A stretch of 64,000 nucleotides of DNA, taken from Thalassotalea_H castellviae (GTDB lineage: Bacteria; Pseudomonadota; Gammaproteobacteria; Enterobacterales; Alteromonadaceae). The notes under the pieces were generated by a model, which saw only the letters and a program-made list of their open reading frames with translations, made no database searches and had not been told where the DNA came from. This document shows positions 1 to 9,298 of this stretch, piece after piece. The stretch covers positions 310,001 through 374,000 of the forward strand of contig NZ_JAVRIF010000001.1 in NCBI RefSeq assembly GCF_031846185.1, read 5' to 3'. The translations under genes and the position numbers were made by a program. Each line of letters begins with the position of its first letter. Position 1 is the first letter of the stretch.

Positions 1-1
1 A

Positions 2-547
2 CGCTTTAACGATGAAGGTCGTCAAGTAGATGATTTACCTTTAGTTCAGTGGGCGGTTGAAGATTCATTGTATCGCACACAACAAGCAATAGATGAGCTT
101 ATTGGTAACTTCCCTAATACAGTGGTCGCTTTAGCACTTCGTGCAATAATATTCCCTTTAGGCACTTGGTTGAAAAAACCATCTGATGTCACAGATCACA
201 AGGTAGCAAAAATTTTACAAACCCCATGTGATGCCAGAACACGTTTGGGACAAGGTCAATACTTAACAGATGATGGTGAAAATAATTTAGGTAAACTAGA
301 AACGACATTACTCAATATTATTGCTTGTGAACCTATTTTTGACCGAGTTTGTCAGGCTATTGATAAAAAACTACCTTTCTATCAACTTGATAAGGTTGCC
401 CAACAAGGTTTAGAAGCTAATGTTATTACCGAACAGGAAGCGCAATTATTAACAGAAGCCGAACAGCAACGTTTAGCGGTGATCAATGTTGATGACTTTG
501 ATAATGACGAATTGATTTCTGCAGCGTTTGCGCAACAACAAAAATAA
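2..547 (+). CDS. fadE: Acyl-CoA dehydrogenase FadE, C-terminal part (5' end outside window)
   Basis: The reading frame is open from base 2 to the stop at 545-547, so the start lies upstream of the window. About 181 residues are visible. They match the C-terminal region (DUF1974) of the long FadE acyl-CoA dehydrogenases, which catalyse the first oxidation step of fatty-acid beta-oxidation. The segment has the helix with VEDSLYRTQQAIDELI, the hydrophobic FPLG stretch, and the acidic tail DDFDNDELISAAF typical of this family. The flavin and catalytic domains are not in the window. A strong terminator follows the stop, so the gene ends its transcript. Identification rests on recognising the C-terminal domain only. 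Confidence 0.8.
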   Translation, partial: RFNDEGRQVDDLPLVQWAVEDSLYRTQQAIDELIGNFPNTVVALALRAIIFPLGTWLKKPSDVTDHKVAKILQTPCDARTRLGQGQYLTDDGENNLGKLETTLLNIIACEPIFDRVCQAIDKKLPFYQLDKVAQQGLEANVITEQEAQLLTEAEQQRLAVINVDDFDNDELISAAFAQQQK

Positions 548-578
548 CGAATCGTTTATTTCAAATGCTATAAAACTA

Positions 579-614
579 AAAAGAGTGAAATTAAAAATTC
601 ACTCTTTTTTTATG
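579..614 (+). terminator. Rho-independent terminator after fadE
   Basis: Inverted repeat AAAGAGTGAA / TTCACTCTTT with a short A/T loop is followed by a T run, 30 bp after the fadE stop. Confidence 0.85.
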
Positions 615-744
615 AGATAAGTTTATTAAAAACACCTAATATCATACTGTTCAGCGTACATGTGTAACTAATAAAGCATTACCAATATAGTTAAATACCA
701 CGTAAAATATTTCACAAATAATTCATTAACTTTCTTTTTAACTT

Positions 745-1638
745 ATGCTATCAGGCTTACCGGCTTTTATCTTGATGCCTCTTTCTTTTACTTTGTTTTG
801 TTTAAACCTAGCTTTTACTGGTACTTTTTTGCTATTAGGTGGTTTGATAAAATTATTTTTCCCTTTAAAAATTGTTCATCAAGCCGTGCATAAACCTATG
901 CATATTCTTTACCGCTTTTGGGCGTTAAATAATTTTCTTATTATGAATCTATTCAATAAAATTACCTGGACCATTAAAGGTGATGAAGGATTAAGTAAAG
1001 ATTCATGGTATTTATTAATCGCTAATCATCAGAGTTGGTTAGATATATTTGTGTTATCTAATTTTGCACGTACACATATTCCAGAGCCAAAATATTTTCT
1101 TAAAGATTCATTAAAAAAAGTTCCTTTTATTGGCATGGGATGTTGGGCTTTAGATATGCCATTTATGAAAAGATACAGTAAATCTTATCTTAAGAAACAT
1201 CCGCACTTAATTGGGACCGATATAGAAACAACAAAGCGCTCATGCCTAAAATTTAAAAATACCCCAACAACCATCATTAACTTTGTTGAAGGCACAAGAT
1301 TTACGCCTGAAAAACATCAAGCACAACAAAATAAATTTAATCACCTGCTTAACCCCAAAGCTGGCGGTATAGCTTTTACCTTAGCAACTATGGGTGAGCA
1401 ATTTGATAAAATTCTCAATATCACCTTGGTCTACCCGCACAATAATGGCCATATAATGAAGGAAATGCTAAAAGGACAACTTAAAGAAGTGATTATTGAT
1501 GTAGAACAAATAGCTGACGTTGAGAAACTTCGTGGCAATTATCAAGAAGATATTCAATATAAACAATCCTTTCATCAATGGTTAACTCAACTTTGGCAAA
1601 AAAATGATCGTAAAATAACACACTATTTGTCTAAGTAA
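745..1638 (+). CDS. Lysophospholipid acyltransferase family protein (YihG-like)
   Basis: A 297-residue membrane-bound acyltransferase of the PlsC/LPLAT superfamily. Two hydrophobic N-terminal segments (about residues 5-40) precede the catalytic motif NHQSWLD (94-100, the HX4D box) and the EGTR motif (182-185) that binds the phosphate of the acyl acceptor. Length and layout match the YihG/YihE-type 1-acyl-glycerol-3-phosphate acyltransferases. The likely role is transfer of an acyl chain to a lysophospholipid in the inner membrane. No good Shine-Dalgarno sequence is seen before this ATG. The gene stands alone between the fadE terminator and the TetR gene. The exact acceptor cannot be told from sequence. 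Confidence 0.8.
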   Translation: MLSGLPAFILMPLSFTLFCLNLAFTGTFLLLGGLIKLFFPLKIVHQAVHKPMHILYRFWALNNFLIMNLFNKITWTIKGDEGLSKDSWYLLIANHQSWLDIFVLSNFARTHIPEPKYFLKDSLKKVPFIGMGCWALDMPFMKRYSKSYLKKHPHLIGTDIETTKRSCLKFKNTPTTIINFVEGTRFTPEKHQAQQNKFNHLLNPKAGGIAFTLATMGEQFDKILNITLVYPHNNGHIMKEMLKGQLKEVIIDVEQIADVEKLRGNYQEDIQYKQSFHQWLTQLWQKNDRKITHYLSK

Positions 1639-1727
1639 GCGCTACCACTTAGTTACAATCATTGTATATACATTAAAAATACGTTAATTTAATGTTAATT
1701 AAATTAAAATTTTAAGTAGTATTTAAT

Positions 1728-2396
1728 ATGACTGTACTAAAAGATAAAACTTTAGTTAAGCGTCGTTCAAAAGGTGAACAAACGCGCAATCAAATTCTTA
1801 CCGCGGCGATTGAAGTCTTAGCAACGCAAGGTATTAAAGGCACCACTCATAGAGCTATCGCAACTCATGCTCAACTTCAACTGTCCTTAACCACTTATTA
1901 TTTTAAAGATATAAAAGAACTGGTTCATGAAGCGTTTGTATTAAGTTCAACTCAAACCGTTTCTAGAGCAGGTGCAGCCTGGTTACCTGCCTTTGACCTA
2001 TTAGAGTCTTATACTAAAACCCAGTTAAAAAAAATCGCTTTACGCATGGAGTTAGCAGATAAACTGAGCGAGATGGCCACTAATTATTTGTATAGCAAAA
2101 TTAAACATCACTCGACAGAACTAGCGATAGAACAATTACTCTTTACCGAGATCCAGATCAGTCCTAAATTAAGGGAATTAGCACAGATACATAAACAAGC
2201 ATTAATTTTGCCATTTATAAAGCTTTGTTCATATTTTAATGATGAGAATGCGGCATTAGATGCAGACATTATGTTAACCGTCTTTACACAATTAGAATAT
2301 CGTAATTTAGTCGTGCCTGTGGACGAAATTAACGTCGATAATATCCAGAAAACGGTGGAACGTTTAATTTACTGGATCTTGCAATTAAAACGTTAA
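1728..2396 (+). CDS. TetR/AcrR family transcriptional regulator
   Basis: A 222-residue protein with a TetR-type helix-turn-helix at about residues 14-62 (RNQILTAAIEVLATQGIKGT, then THRAIA and LTTYYFKDIKELV). The remaining helical part would be the ligand-binding dimerisation domain and shows no family-specific motif that I recognise. It lies 76 bp upstream of an aldehyde dehydrogenase on the same strand, so it probably controls itself and that gene. The upstream gap (1639-1727) is very A/T-rich. The likely ligand is an aldehyde, a fatty acid or a related compound, which is inference from the neighbour. Confidence 0.85.
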   Translation: MTVLKDKTLVKRRSKGEQTRNQILTAAIEVLATQGIKGTTHRAIATHAQLQLSLTTYYFKDIKELVHEAFVLSSTQTVSRAGAAWLPAFDLLESYTKTQLKKIALRMELADKLSEMATNYLYSKIKHHSTELAIEQLLFTEIQISPKLRELAQIHKQALILPFIKLCSYFNDENAALDADIMLTVFTQLEYRNLVVPVDEINVDNIQKTVERLIYWILQLKR

Positions 2397-2472
2397 TACA
2401 GTTTTGTACAAAAGTTCTAAATAGTGTAGATTAAGTCATCTGACCACTCACGCATTTACTATTGGAAACTTT

Positions 2473-3846
2473 ATGAATTTTGCAAAACAAGTCGACGTAC
2501 ATAAAGCATATTTTAATCGTCAAATTACTCATGATTTGGCTTGGCGTAAAAAGCAATTATTACAAATAAAAAAACTGGTCACAGAAAATGAACAACTTTG
2601 CTTAGATGCTTTAAAGGCCGATTTAGGTAAACCTGCTTTAGAGGCATGGATCACCGAAGTATCGTATGTTGCTGGCGATGTGGATCACATGCTGAAACAC
2701 CTGAATAAATGGGCAAAAAAACGCAAAGTTTCAACCCCAGTTGTTGCCCAACCAGGTCGTTCATACATTCAACCAGAACCTCAAGGTACGGTACTAATAA
2801 TGGGCGCATGGAATTATCCATTGCAACTTGTATTAGCCCCCCTTGTTGCGGTTATTGCAGCGGGTAATTGCGCAGTCATTAAACCGTCAGAGTTATCACC
2901 AGCAACGTCGGCATTATTAGCCAAACTTATCCCACAATATTTAGATAAAAAAGCGGTTTCGGTCATTGAAGGTGGCGTTGAAGAAACCACCGAATTATTA
3001 ACCTATCCTTTTGATCATATTATGTATACGGGCAATGGACAAGTTGGCCGTATTGTTATGACCGCAGCAGCAAAGCATTTAATCCCTGTAACTTTAGAAT
3101 TAGGTGGTAAAAGTCCAGTCTATGTTGATAAAAGTGCAGATTTAACAATAACCGCGCAAAGGCTAGCTTGGGGAAAATGGTTAAATGCAGGACAAACTTG
3201 TATTGCTCCAGATTATATTCTAACCACTAAAGATGTCGCTGAAAATTTGATTATTGCACTTAAAAAGCAAATAAAATCAATGTTTGGCGACGACATAAAG
3301 CACAACCCTCATTATGGACGGATTGTTAATCGTCGTCATACCGAACGAATAGCATCTTATATGGGTAATGGTGAGATTGTTCACGGAGGGGAAGTCGATT
3401 TAACGACAAACTATATTGAACCCACCATTATTCTTAACCCAGCACTTGATAGCGCTATTATGACCGATGAAATTTTTGGTGCACTCTTACCTATTATCAC
3501 AATTGATAGTTTTGATGCCGCAAAAACCTTGGTTAAATCAAGAGAAAAACCGTTGTCTGCTTATATCTTTAGCAAAGATAGTCAACAAACGCAGAGCTGG
3601 ATTAATGAAATCAGCTCAGGCAGCCAATGTATCAATGATGTGATCATGTTTAATGCCGTACCTGATTTACCTTTCGGTGGTGTTGGGCCAAGCGGTATGG
3701 GGCAATATAGCGGCAAAGCAGGTTTTGATAATTTTAGCCATTTAAAGTCAGTGTTATATCGACCGTTTTTAAAAGACTTACCGGTAAGGTTTGCACCTTA
3801 TACAAAACTAAAATTCAAATTACTCCGTTTGATCAGACATTTATAA
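2473..3846 (+). CDS. Aldehyde dehydrogenase (class 3 / coniferyl aldehyde dehydrogenase-like)
   Basis: A 457-residue NAD(P)-dependent aldehyde dehydrogenase. The GAWNYP segment (111-116), the general base Glu in LELGGKSP (E209) and the catalytic Cys in GQTCIAPDY (C243) are all present. Length of about 460 and the hydrophobic basic C-terminus (KLKFKLLRLIRHL) fit the short class 3 group, which includes coniferyl and fatty aldehyde dehydrogenases and often associates with membranes. It oxidises an aldehyde to a carboxylic acid. It follows a TetR regulator by 76 bp and ends at a terminator shared with the convergent acyl-CoA dehydrogenase. Substrate is not determinable from sequence. Confidence 0.88.
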   Translation: MNFAKQVDVHKAYFNRQITHDLAWRKKQLLQIKKLVTENEQLCLDALKADLGKPALEAWITEVSYVAGDVDHMLKHLNKWAKKRKVSTPVVAQPGRSYIQPEPQGTVLIMGAWNYPLQLVLAPLVAVIAAGNCAVIKPSELSPATSALLAKLIPQYLDKKAVSVIEGGVEETTELLTYPFDHIMYTGNGQVGRIVMTAAAKHLIPVTLELGGKSPVYVDKSADLTITAQRLAWGKWLNAGQTCIAPDYILTTKDVAENLIIALKKQIKSMFGDDIKHNPHYGRIVNRRHTERIASYMGNGEIVHGGEVDLTTNYIEPTIILNPALDSAIMTDEIFGALLPIITIDSFDAAKTLVKSREKPLSAYIFSKDSQQTQSWINEISSGSQCINDVIMFNAVPDLPFGGVGPSGMGQYSGKAGFDNFSHLKSVLYRPFLKDLPVRFAPYTKLKFKLLRLIRHL

Positions 3847-3890
3847 CGTGTCACTAATAGGTTGTTTGAATCGCAAACGGCCAAAATAAA

Positions 3891-3917
3891 AAAAGCTGCT
3901 AATGCAGCTTTTTTTTG
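3891..3917. terminator. Bidirectional rho-independent terminator
   Basis: AAGCTGC-TAAT-GCAGCTT hairpin with an A run before and a T run after it. It sits between the convergent aldehyde and acyl-CoA dehydrogenase genes and can serve both strands. Confidence 0.85.
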
Positions 3918-3937
3918 ATTTCTTCAAAGACTATTCA

Positions 3938-5758
3938 TTAAAGAAATGATAATAAATCTTCATCTAATTGCATTAAACTTTTAGGATCTGCCATCATAGT
4001 TGCGGCATGCGATTTAATACGAGGTAAAATACGATCAAAATAAAACTCAGCAGTTTTAATTTTTGCACGATAAAAGTCTCTATTTTCGACATCACCTGCT
4101 AGTTTTTCATAAGCCGTTTGTGCCATTTGCGCCCAAAAGTATGCCATGGTGATGTAACCTGAATACATCAAATAATCAACAGAAGCTGAGCCAACCATGT
4201 CGCGATCTTTTTTGGCTTTAATCGCTAAACGAACGGAGTATTGTTGCCAATTCGCCACCGCTTTACTTAATGGCCAAATAAATTTATTCATTTGACGTTT
4301 ATGAGGGTTGCTAGAAATCATACTTTTCTCACGGCAATAACTTAATATTTCCATAGTAAAACTTTTTAATGATTTTCCACGACTCAACAATATTTTACGG
4401 CCTAATAAATCAAGCGCTTGGATACCCGTAGTCCCTTCATATAAAGTAGAAATTCGGCAATCGCGAACAATTTGCTCCATGCCCCACTCTTTAATATAAC
4501 CGTGGCCACCGAAAACTTGAACACCTAAGTTGGCACTTTCAGAGCCTACTTCAGTTAAAAATGCTTTCAAAATTGGCGTAATAAACCCTAAACGATAATC
4601 TGCACGTTTACGTTCTTTTTCATCTTTAGAGGTTTCAATGGTATCAACAAGTTTTGAAACATAATAAATCATCGCACGTCCGCCTTCAGCAAACGCTTTT
4701 TGTGTGAGTAACATTTTACGAACATCAGGATGAACAATTATAGGATCTGCTACTTTTTCTGGTTGTTTAGCTCCAGATAATGAACGCATTGAAAGACGTT
4801 CTTTTGCATATAGTAATGCGTTTTGGTAAGACAATTCAGCGGCACAAACCCCTTGTAAAGCAGTACCTACACGAGCGGTATTCATAAAAGTAAACATACA
4901 CTCTAACCCTTTGTTTTCAGGGCCAATGAGTACACCTTTGGCATTGTCAAAATTTAATACCGCAGTTGCTGAACCTTTAATACCCATTTTATCTTCGATT
5001 GAGCCACACGTGACATGATTACCACCAATAATGCTACCGTCTTGCTCTACATCCATTTTAGGTACAATAAAGAGTGAAATACCTCTCGTTCCTTTTGGGG
5101 CATCGGGTAGGCGCGCCAAAACAATATGAATAATATTTTCAGCGAGATCATGCTCACCTGCCGAAATAAATATTTTAGTACCACTAATTGCATACGTACC
5201 ATCACCATTTGGCACCGCTTTAGTTTTCACTTGACCTAAGTCAGTGCCACATTGTGGCTCTGTTAAGCACATAGTACCTGTCCATGTGCCTTCGGTAAGT
5301 TTAGTTAAATAAAGTTCTTTTTGATCCTTTGTACCATGTACATCAATAGTGTTCATCGCACCATGACTCAATCCAGGATACATTGCCCAAGACCAATTTG
5401 CTGTCCCCATCATTTCTGACTTAACCATACCAAGTGAAGGTGGTAAGCCTTGACCACCATACTCAATGCCATGCGACAATGACTGCCAGCCACCATCAAC
5501 ATATTGCTGATAAGCTTCCTTAAAACCTTTCGGCGTGGTAACAGTACCATTGTCAAACTTACAGCCTTCTTTATCTGCACTTTGATTCATTGGTAATAAT
5601 TCATTTTCAGAGAATTTTGCACATTCTTGGAAAATAGCATCAACTAAATCAGGTGTCGCTTCTTCAAATTCAGGAAATTTTTCGTAATGTTTGTAATATC
5701 CGAATACATCTTCAAAAAGAAACTTAATATCTGCAATAGGTGCTTTGTATGTCAACAT
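3938..5758 (-). CDS. Acyl-CoA dehydrogenase, DmdC-like long form
   Basis: A 606-residue flavoprotein of the acyl-CoA dehydrogenase family. It has the N-terminal helical domain, the middle beta domain with the substrate/FAD motif CLTEPQCGTDLGQVKTKA, and the C-terminal helical domain with GGHGYIKEWGMEQIVRDCRI and YEGTTGIQALDLLGRK. An extra C-terminal domain of about 130 residues places it with the 590-600 residue group that includes 3-methylmercaptopropionyl-CoA dehydrogenase (DmdC) and other medium or long-chain enzymes. It forms a trans-2-enoyl-CoA and passes electrons to ETF. No other DMSP genes are nearby, so I do not assign it to that pathway. It is a separate unit 96 bp downstream of the TPP-enzyme gene. 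Confidence 0.85.
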   Translation of the reverse strand: MLTYKAPIADIKFLFEDVFGYYKHYEKFPEFEEATPDLVDAIFQECAKFSENELLPMNQSADKEGCKFDNGTVTTPKGFKEAYQQYVDGGWQSLSHGIEYGGQGLPPSLGMVKSEMMGTANWSWAMYPGLSHGAMNTIDVHGTKDQKELYLTKLTEGTWTGTMCLTEPQCGTDLGQVKTKAVPNGDGTYAISGTKIFISAGEHDLAENIIHIVLARLPDAPKGTRGISLFIVPKMDVEQDGSIIGGNHVTCGSIEDKMGIKGSATAVLNFDNAKGVLIGPENKGLECMFTFMNTARVGTALQGVCAAELSYQNALLYAKERLSMRSLSGAKQPEKVADPIIVHPDVRKMLLTQKAFAEGGRAMIYYVSKLVDTIETSKDEKERKRADYRLGFITPILKAFLTEVGSESANLGVQVFGGHGYIKEWGMEQIVRDCRISTLYEGTTGIQALDLLGRKILLSRGKSLKSFTMEILSYCREKSMISSNPHKRQMNKFIWPLSKAVANWQQYSVRLAIKAKKDRDMVGSASVDYLMYSGYITMAYFWAQMAQTAYEKLAGDVENRDFYRAKIKTAEFYFDRILPRIKSHAATMMADPKSLMQLDEDLLSFL

Positions 5759-5854
5759 GAATAAACTCCAAATAGGTCCGACCTGTATAATGACTTTATA
5801 CTATTGGACATTAAGTATAAAAGCAACTGGTCAAACCACTTATTTTTTACGTTA

Positions 5855-7588
5855 TTAAACACGACGCCATAACGCTCTAGAAATCATCCGTACTTTAGTC
5901 GGTAGTTTCATTCGTTTTAAATTGGTCGTAATAATGCCTTGGGTAAAACGTGTTTTCTTTGAATAATCTATATTGACATCCAACACTACCGGTACTTTAT
6001 TTTTAGCATAGTTAAGCGCTAGCGCAATTTTTTCATCAATATCATCATTAACGTCAATACGTAAATACTGACAACCACTCGCATGAGCGATGGCTTCAAA
6101 TTTAACATTAGGTAAAATAGTACAGGTTTTTTTATTGTAGGGTGTTTGCTGCGCTTGAGAGATTTGTGCTAACTCACCATCATTAAAAATAGTAAAAATT
6201 GCTCCTATATTTAAATGAGCGGCAGTAAATAGCTCAGTCTGACTCATCAGAAAAGCTCCATCCCCGATAATTCCTACGACTTGATTCTCAGGGTTGGCAA
6301 GTTTAGTGCCTATCACAGCTGGAATTGCATACCCCATACAATTAAAATCAGTTGGGCTAAAAAAGTGTTTCGCTTGATAACATGGCATCAGTTCAGCAGT
6401 TAAAAAGGTATGATTACCATCATCTGCAATAACATAAGCATCGTCATCAAGCTGCTGACGTAAATGTTGAAAGAATAGAGCAGGATTTACCCGATCTTTA
6501 CTATCATGCTTTAACCATTCTTCTCGATAAGTTGCTTTGTCTTGTTTAATTGCCCCTTTAATATTTTCCGTTTGCTTTTCCACGATTGTCATTTGCTTTA
6601 GTTTTTCAACTAAACAAGCTAACACCAATGTAGCATCCCCTTCAATGGCAACTTTAGCTGGGTAATTCGCATTAAAGACTTGTTTATTTATATCGATATG
6701 AATCAAATTATCGGGAACTTCAACGCCAAAACTTCCGGTGGCTATTTCAGCAAAACGAGTTCCGATAGCCAACAAACAATCACAATTTTTAAACGCGTTA
6801 GTCGCTGCAGGAACCGCCGCGGGGCCAAAACCCATACCGGTATGCAGTGGATGTTTTGCTGAAAAAGCACTGAGTCCTTGCAAAGTGGTTGCCACAGGCG
6901 CACTCAGTAATTCAGCGATAGTTTCAGTATGAAGAATCGCTTCAACCCCTCCCCAACCAACAAATATTGCCGGATTTTTTGCTTTCGCTAAAAGTTCTGC
7001 GGCTTCCAACAAAGCAAGATCTAAATCATTATTTTTTTCTGGTAATGAAGGAGTAAAGGTTATTAACTCGTCTACCTCGCCTTTGTCTAATTGAAGGTTA
7101 ACTGGGATCTCAACAAATACAGGTCCTGGTTCACCTTCATTCGCGACCTTATAGGCATCAAAAATAGTGGCAACTACATCTTGATGATTTTCTACCTTGT
7201 AGGTTTTTTTCGTGATCGGCTCTAACATTTTATGCTGATCCATATCATGTAACTGATATTGAAATTGAGAGTCTGTTCTTACTCCACCACTGATCACTAA
7301 CATTGGAATGCCATCTAAATAGGCTTCACCTATTCCACTTGCAGCATGGGTTGCTCCCGCAGCAGGAACAATCACTAAAGTCCCAATACTCTCACTACTG
7401 CGACTCACAGCATCCGCCATAAACGCACCATAACCTTCATGAGTTACTAAGATCGGTGCTATTTGATCCGACTTAGCTAATTCATCATAAATTTCAGTAT
7501 TGTGCACCCCAGGGATCCCGAAGGTAAATTTTACGTTTAATTGCTCTAAGGCATATCTGACTAACCACGCGGCTGTTTTTTTCATCAT
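5855..7588 (-). CDS. Thiamine pyrophosphate-dependent enzyme, acetolactate synthase-like
   Basis: A 577-residue TPP enzyme with the three-domain layout of acetolactate synthase, benzoylformate decarboxylase and pyruvate oxidase. The cofactor-activating Glu is in THEGYGAFMA (E51). The TPP/Mg motif runs from GDG at 442-444 to ND at 469-470. The central domain (about 190-330) lacks an obvious quinone-binding or membrane tail. It probably decarboxylates or ligates a 2-oxo acid. Its start codon overlaps the stop of the upstream FAD-dehydrogenase gene by 1 nt (TAATG), so the two are translationally coupled and likely act in one pathway. The substrate is unknown, and it is not the biosynthetic ilv enzyme by context (no small subunit, no ilv genes). 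Confidence 0.82.
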   Translation of the reverse strand: MMKKTAAWLVRYALEQLNVKFTFGIPGVHNTEIYDELAKSDQIAPILVTHEGYGAFMADAVSRSSESIGTLVIVPAAGATHAASGIGEAYLDGIPMLVISGGVRTDSQFQYQLHDMDQHKMLEPITKKTYKVENHQDVVATIFDAYKVANEGEPGPVFVEIPVNLQLDKGEVDELITFTPSLPEKNNDLDLALLEAAELLAKAKNPAIFVGWGGVEAILHTETIAELLSAPVATTLQGLSAFSAKHPLHTGMGFGPAAVPAATNAFKNCDCLLAIGTRFAEIATGSFGVEVPDNLIHIDINKQVFNANYPAKVAIEGDATLVLACLVEKLKQMTIVEKQTENIKGAIKQDKATYREEWLKHDSKDRVNPALFFQHLRQQLDDDAYVIADDGNHTFLTAELMPCYQAKHFFSPTDFNCMGYAIPAVIGTKLANPENQVVGIIGDGAFLMSQTELFTAAHLNIGAIFTIFNDGELAQISQAQQTPYNKKTCTILPNVKFEAIAHASGCQYLRIDVNDDIDEKIALALNYAKNKVPVVLDVNIDYSKKTRFTQGIITTNLKRMKLPTKVRMISRALWRRV

Positions 7589-9219
7589 TAGTTCTCATCG
7601 TTATTATTTATTATTGCTTGTGCGGCATTTTTAGCCGTTAAAATACACCCGGATAAAAATGTACCTTCTAAAGAACGCTTTCCACATGCTCCGCCACCGC
7701 CAAAACCTGCGGCTTCTCCTATGCAGTATAAGTTTGGCATAATTTCCCCGTTTTCTTTAAGCACTTGGCTTTTCAGGTTGGTTTGTATCCCTCCTAAACT
7801 TTTTCGACTGATTAAATGCAAACGTATTGCGATCAACGATTGTTTATTACGGTTATTTACAATGGGTTTAGGTTGGCATGTTCTTAATTTATCAGGTCCC
7901 CATTGACGCGCATGCATAATGCGCCTGATCTGTTCATCATTTTGTAAATTTGTCGGTTTATTCAATTCATTATCATAGTGAGCTATTTCATCTTGAATAA
8001 CATCGAACTTGATATAATCATCGTCAGTGAGTGCGTTCATTTTTTCAGTTAATTCACTCAGTGAATCCGCACAGATAAAATCTTCACTTTCATCGCTTAA
8101 CTGTCTGATCAAACGTTTATTACCAAGTAATATTTCTTTTAAAAAGCTAAATAATTTTTTATTTTTGATCGAAGGATTATGAAGGGAGCCCGACACCGCC
8201 AGCTCTTTTTTCGCCATGGCCTCATTGAGGACTTGCCAAGTCCACGGTTTTTCTTGTTGCACCACTTGCTGACATAAATAGTGCGTATCAAAACCTGTCA
8301 CTAATGGCATAGGTCCTATTCGTTTTCCAAGATGATTTAACCAAATGGCAGATTTACTAGGAATTAAACTGAGTCCGTGTTCTTTAAACTCTGCTTGAGG
8401 GTGGTGTATACCCGCCGCATAATTCCACATTTTATCTGCATGCGTAATGTTGCCACCAATGGCATTAATATGTTCATGAAGTTTTCCATCTGAAATGGGA
8501 TTGGCACCATTTAATACTTTGCTACTGACTTGGTTGCCTTGATATGGCCAATGCTCTTTTACTTTCTCCAAGCTGCCATTTATTCCTCCGCAGGCAATAA
8601 TGGTATTATTCGCATTAATATAAAAATTAACATCATTTACTTCGTCATTGACTTGTACGCCTATACAATGCTGGTTTTCAAGCAAAGTACTTAACACTTT
8701 ATGTTGATGAAAAATCGTTAATGCGCCGCTTTTTATAAAAGGGGTTAATAATGCAATTATAGTTTCAACTAACTGCCAACCTGTTCCCCACAAAACATGG
8801 TATCTAGGTAGAGAATTACCCGGTTGATATAACCCTCTTTCCACCCAATTAACTGCGGGTAAAAAACTTAAGCCAATTTTTTTTAACCATAAATAGATTT
8901 TGTCATGGTTATGCTCTGCATACTCTTTCGCCCACGCTTTCGGCCAAATATCTTGCTCAGTAAACTCCGCGAAACTATGCCAATCTTTTAATAACGTTTG
9001 GGAGGAGTCGGGGATCTTCATCTTTTTTTGTTGTGATGTATTTGTTAACGCCATACCACCAAAAGCCCAACGAGCTAGACCACCTAACCTTTCTGGAGTA
9101 TCGCGATCAATAACCATTACTTGCTGTCCTACTTGCAATAATTCAAGTGCGCTGACAAGTCCGGCGATACCACCACCAGCAATCACAGTATCGCAATGTA
9201 AAAGTTTTTCTTGTTCCAT
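7588..9219 (-). CDS. FAD-binding dehydrogenase (fumarate reductase/KstD-like flavoprotein)
   Basis: A 543-residue flavoprotein. The N-terminal dinucleotide-binding motif GGGIAG (15-20) is followed by the acidic residue of VMVIDRD, and the C-terminal FAD segment reads LYCIGEAAGFGGGGACGKRS. This is the pattern of the FAD-binding dehydrogenases related to 3-ketosteroid-1-dehydrogenase and fumarate reductase subunits (COG3573 group). No signal peptide is seen, so it is cytoplasmic. It probably removes or adds hydrogens across a C-C bond of a cyclic or oxo compound. It is translated just before the TPP enzyme with a 1-nt overlap and is divergent from a LuxR-type regulator 79 bp away, which likely controls the pair. 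The substrate is not known. Confidence 0.8.
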   Translation of the reverse strand: MEQEKLLHCDTVIAGGGIAGLVSALELLQVGQQVMVIDRDTPERLGGLARWAFGGMALTNTSQQKKMKIPDSSQTLLKDWHSFAEFTEQDIWPKAWAKEYAEHNHDKIYLWLKKIGLSFLPAVNWVERGLYQPGNSLPRYHVLWGTGWQLVETIIALLTPFIKSGALTIFHQHKVLSTLLENQHCIGVQVNDEVNDVNFYINANNTIIACGGINGSLEKVKEHWPYQGNQVSSKVLNGANPISDGKLHEHINAIGGNITHADKMWNYAAGIHHPQAEFKEHGLSLIPSKSAIWLNHLGKRIGPMPLVTGFDTHYLCQQVVQQEKPWTWQVLNEAMAKKELAVSGSLHNPSIKNKKLFSFLKEILLGNKRLIRQLSDESEDFICADSLSELTEKMNALTDDDYIKFDVIQDEIAHYDNELNKPTNLQNDEQIRRIMHARQWGPDKLRTCQPKPIVNNRNKQSLIAIRLHLISRKSLGGIQTNLKSQVLKENGEIMPNLYCIGEAAGFGGGGACGKRSLEGTFLSGCILTAKNAAQAIINNNDEN

Positions 9220-9298
9220 TAACTAACCACCTGTTAGCATAAAAATTAACTTTATATTCTTTGAATTAACTCAATTTGACTATAGTAAAAATTACCTA

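Noticed and set aside
3938..5758. Assignment of the long acyl-CoA dehydrogenase to DMSP degradation (dmdC)
   Set aside because: The family match is broad and no dmdB, dmdD or dmdA gene is nearby.
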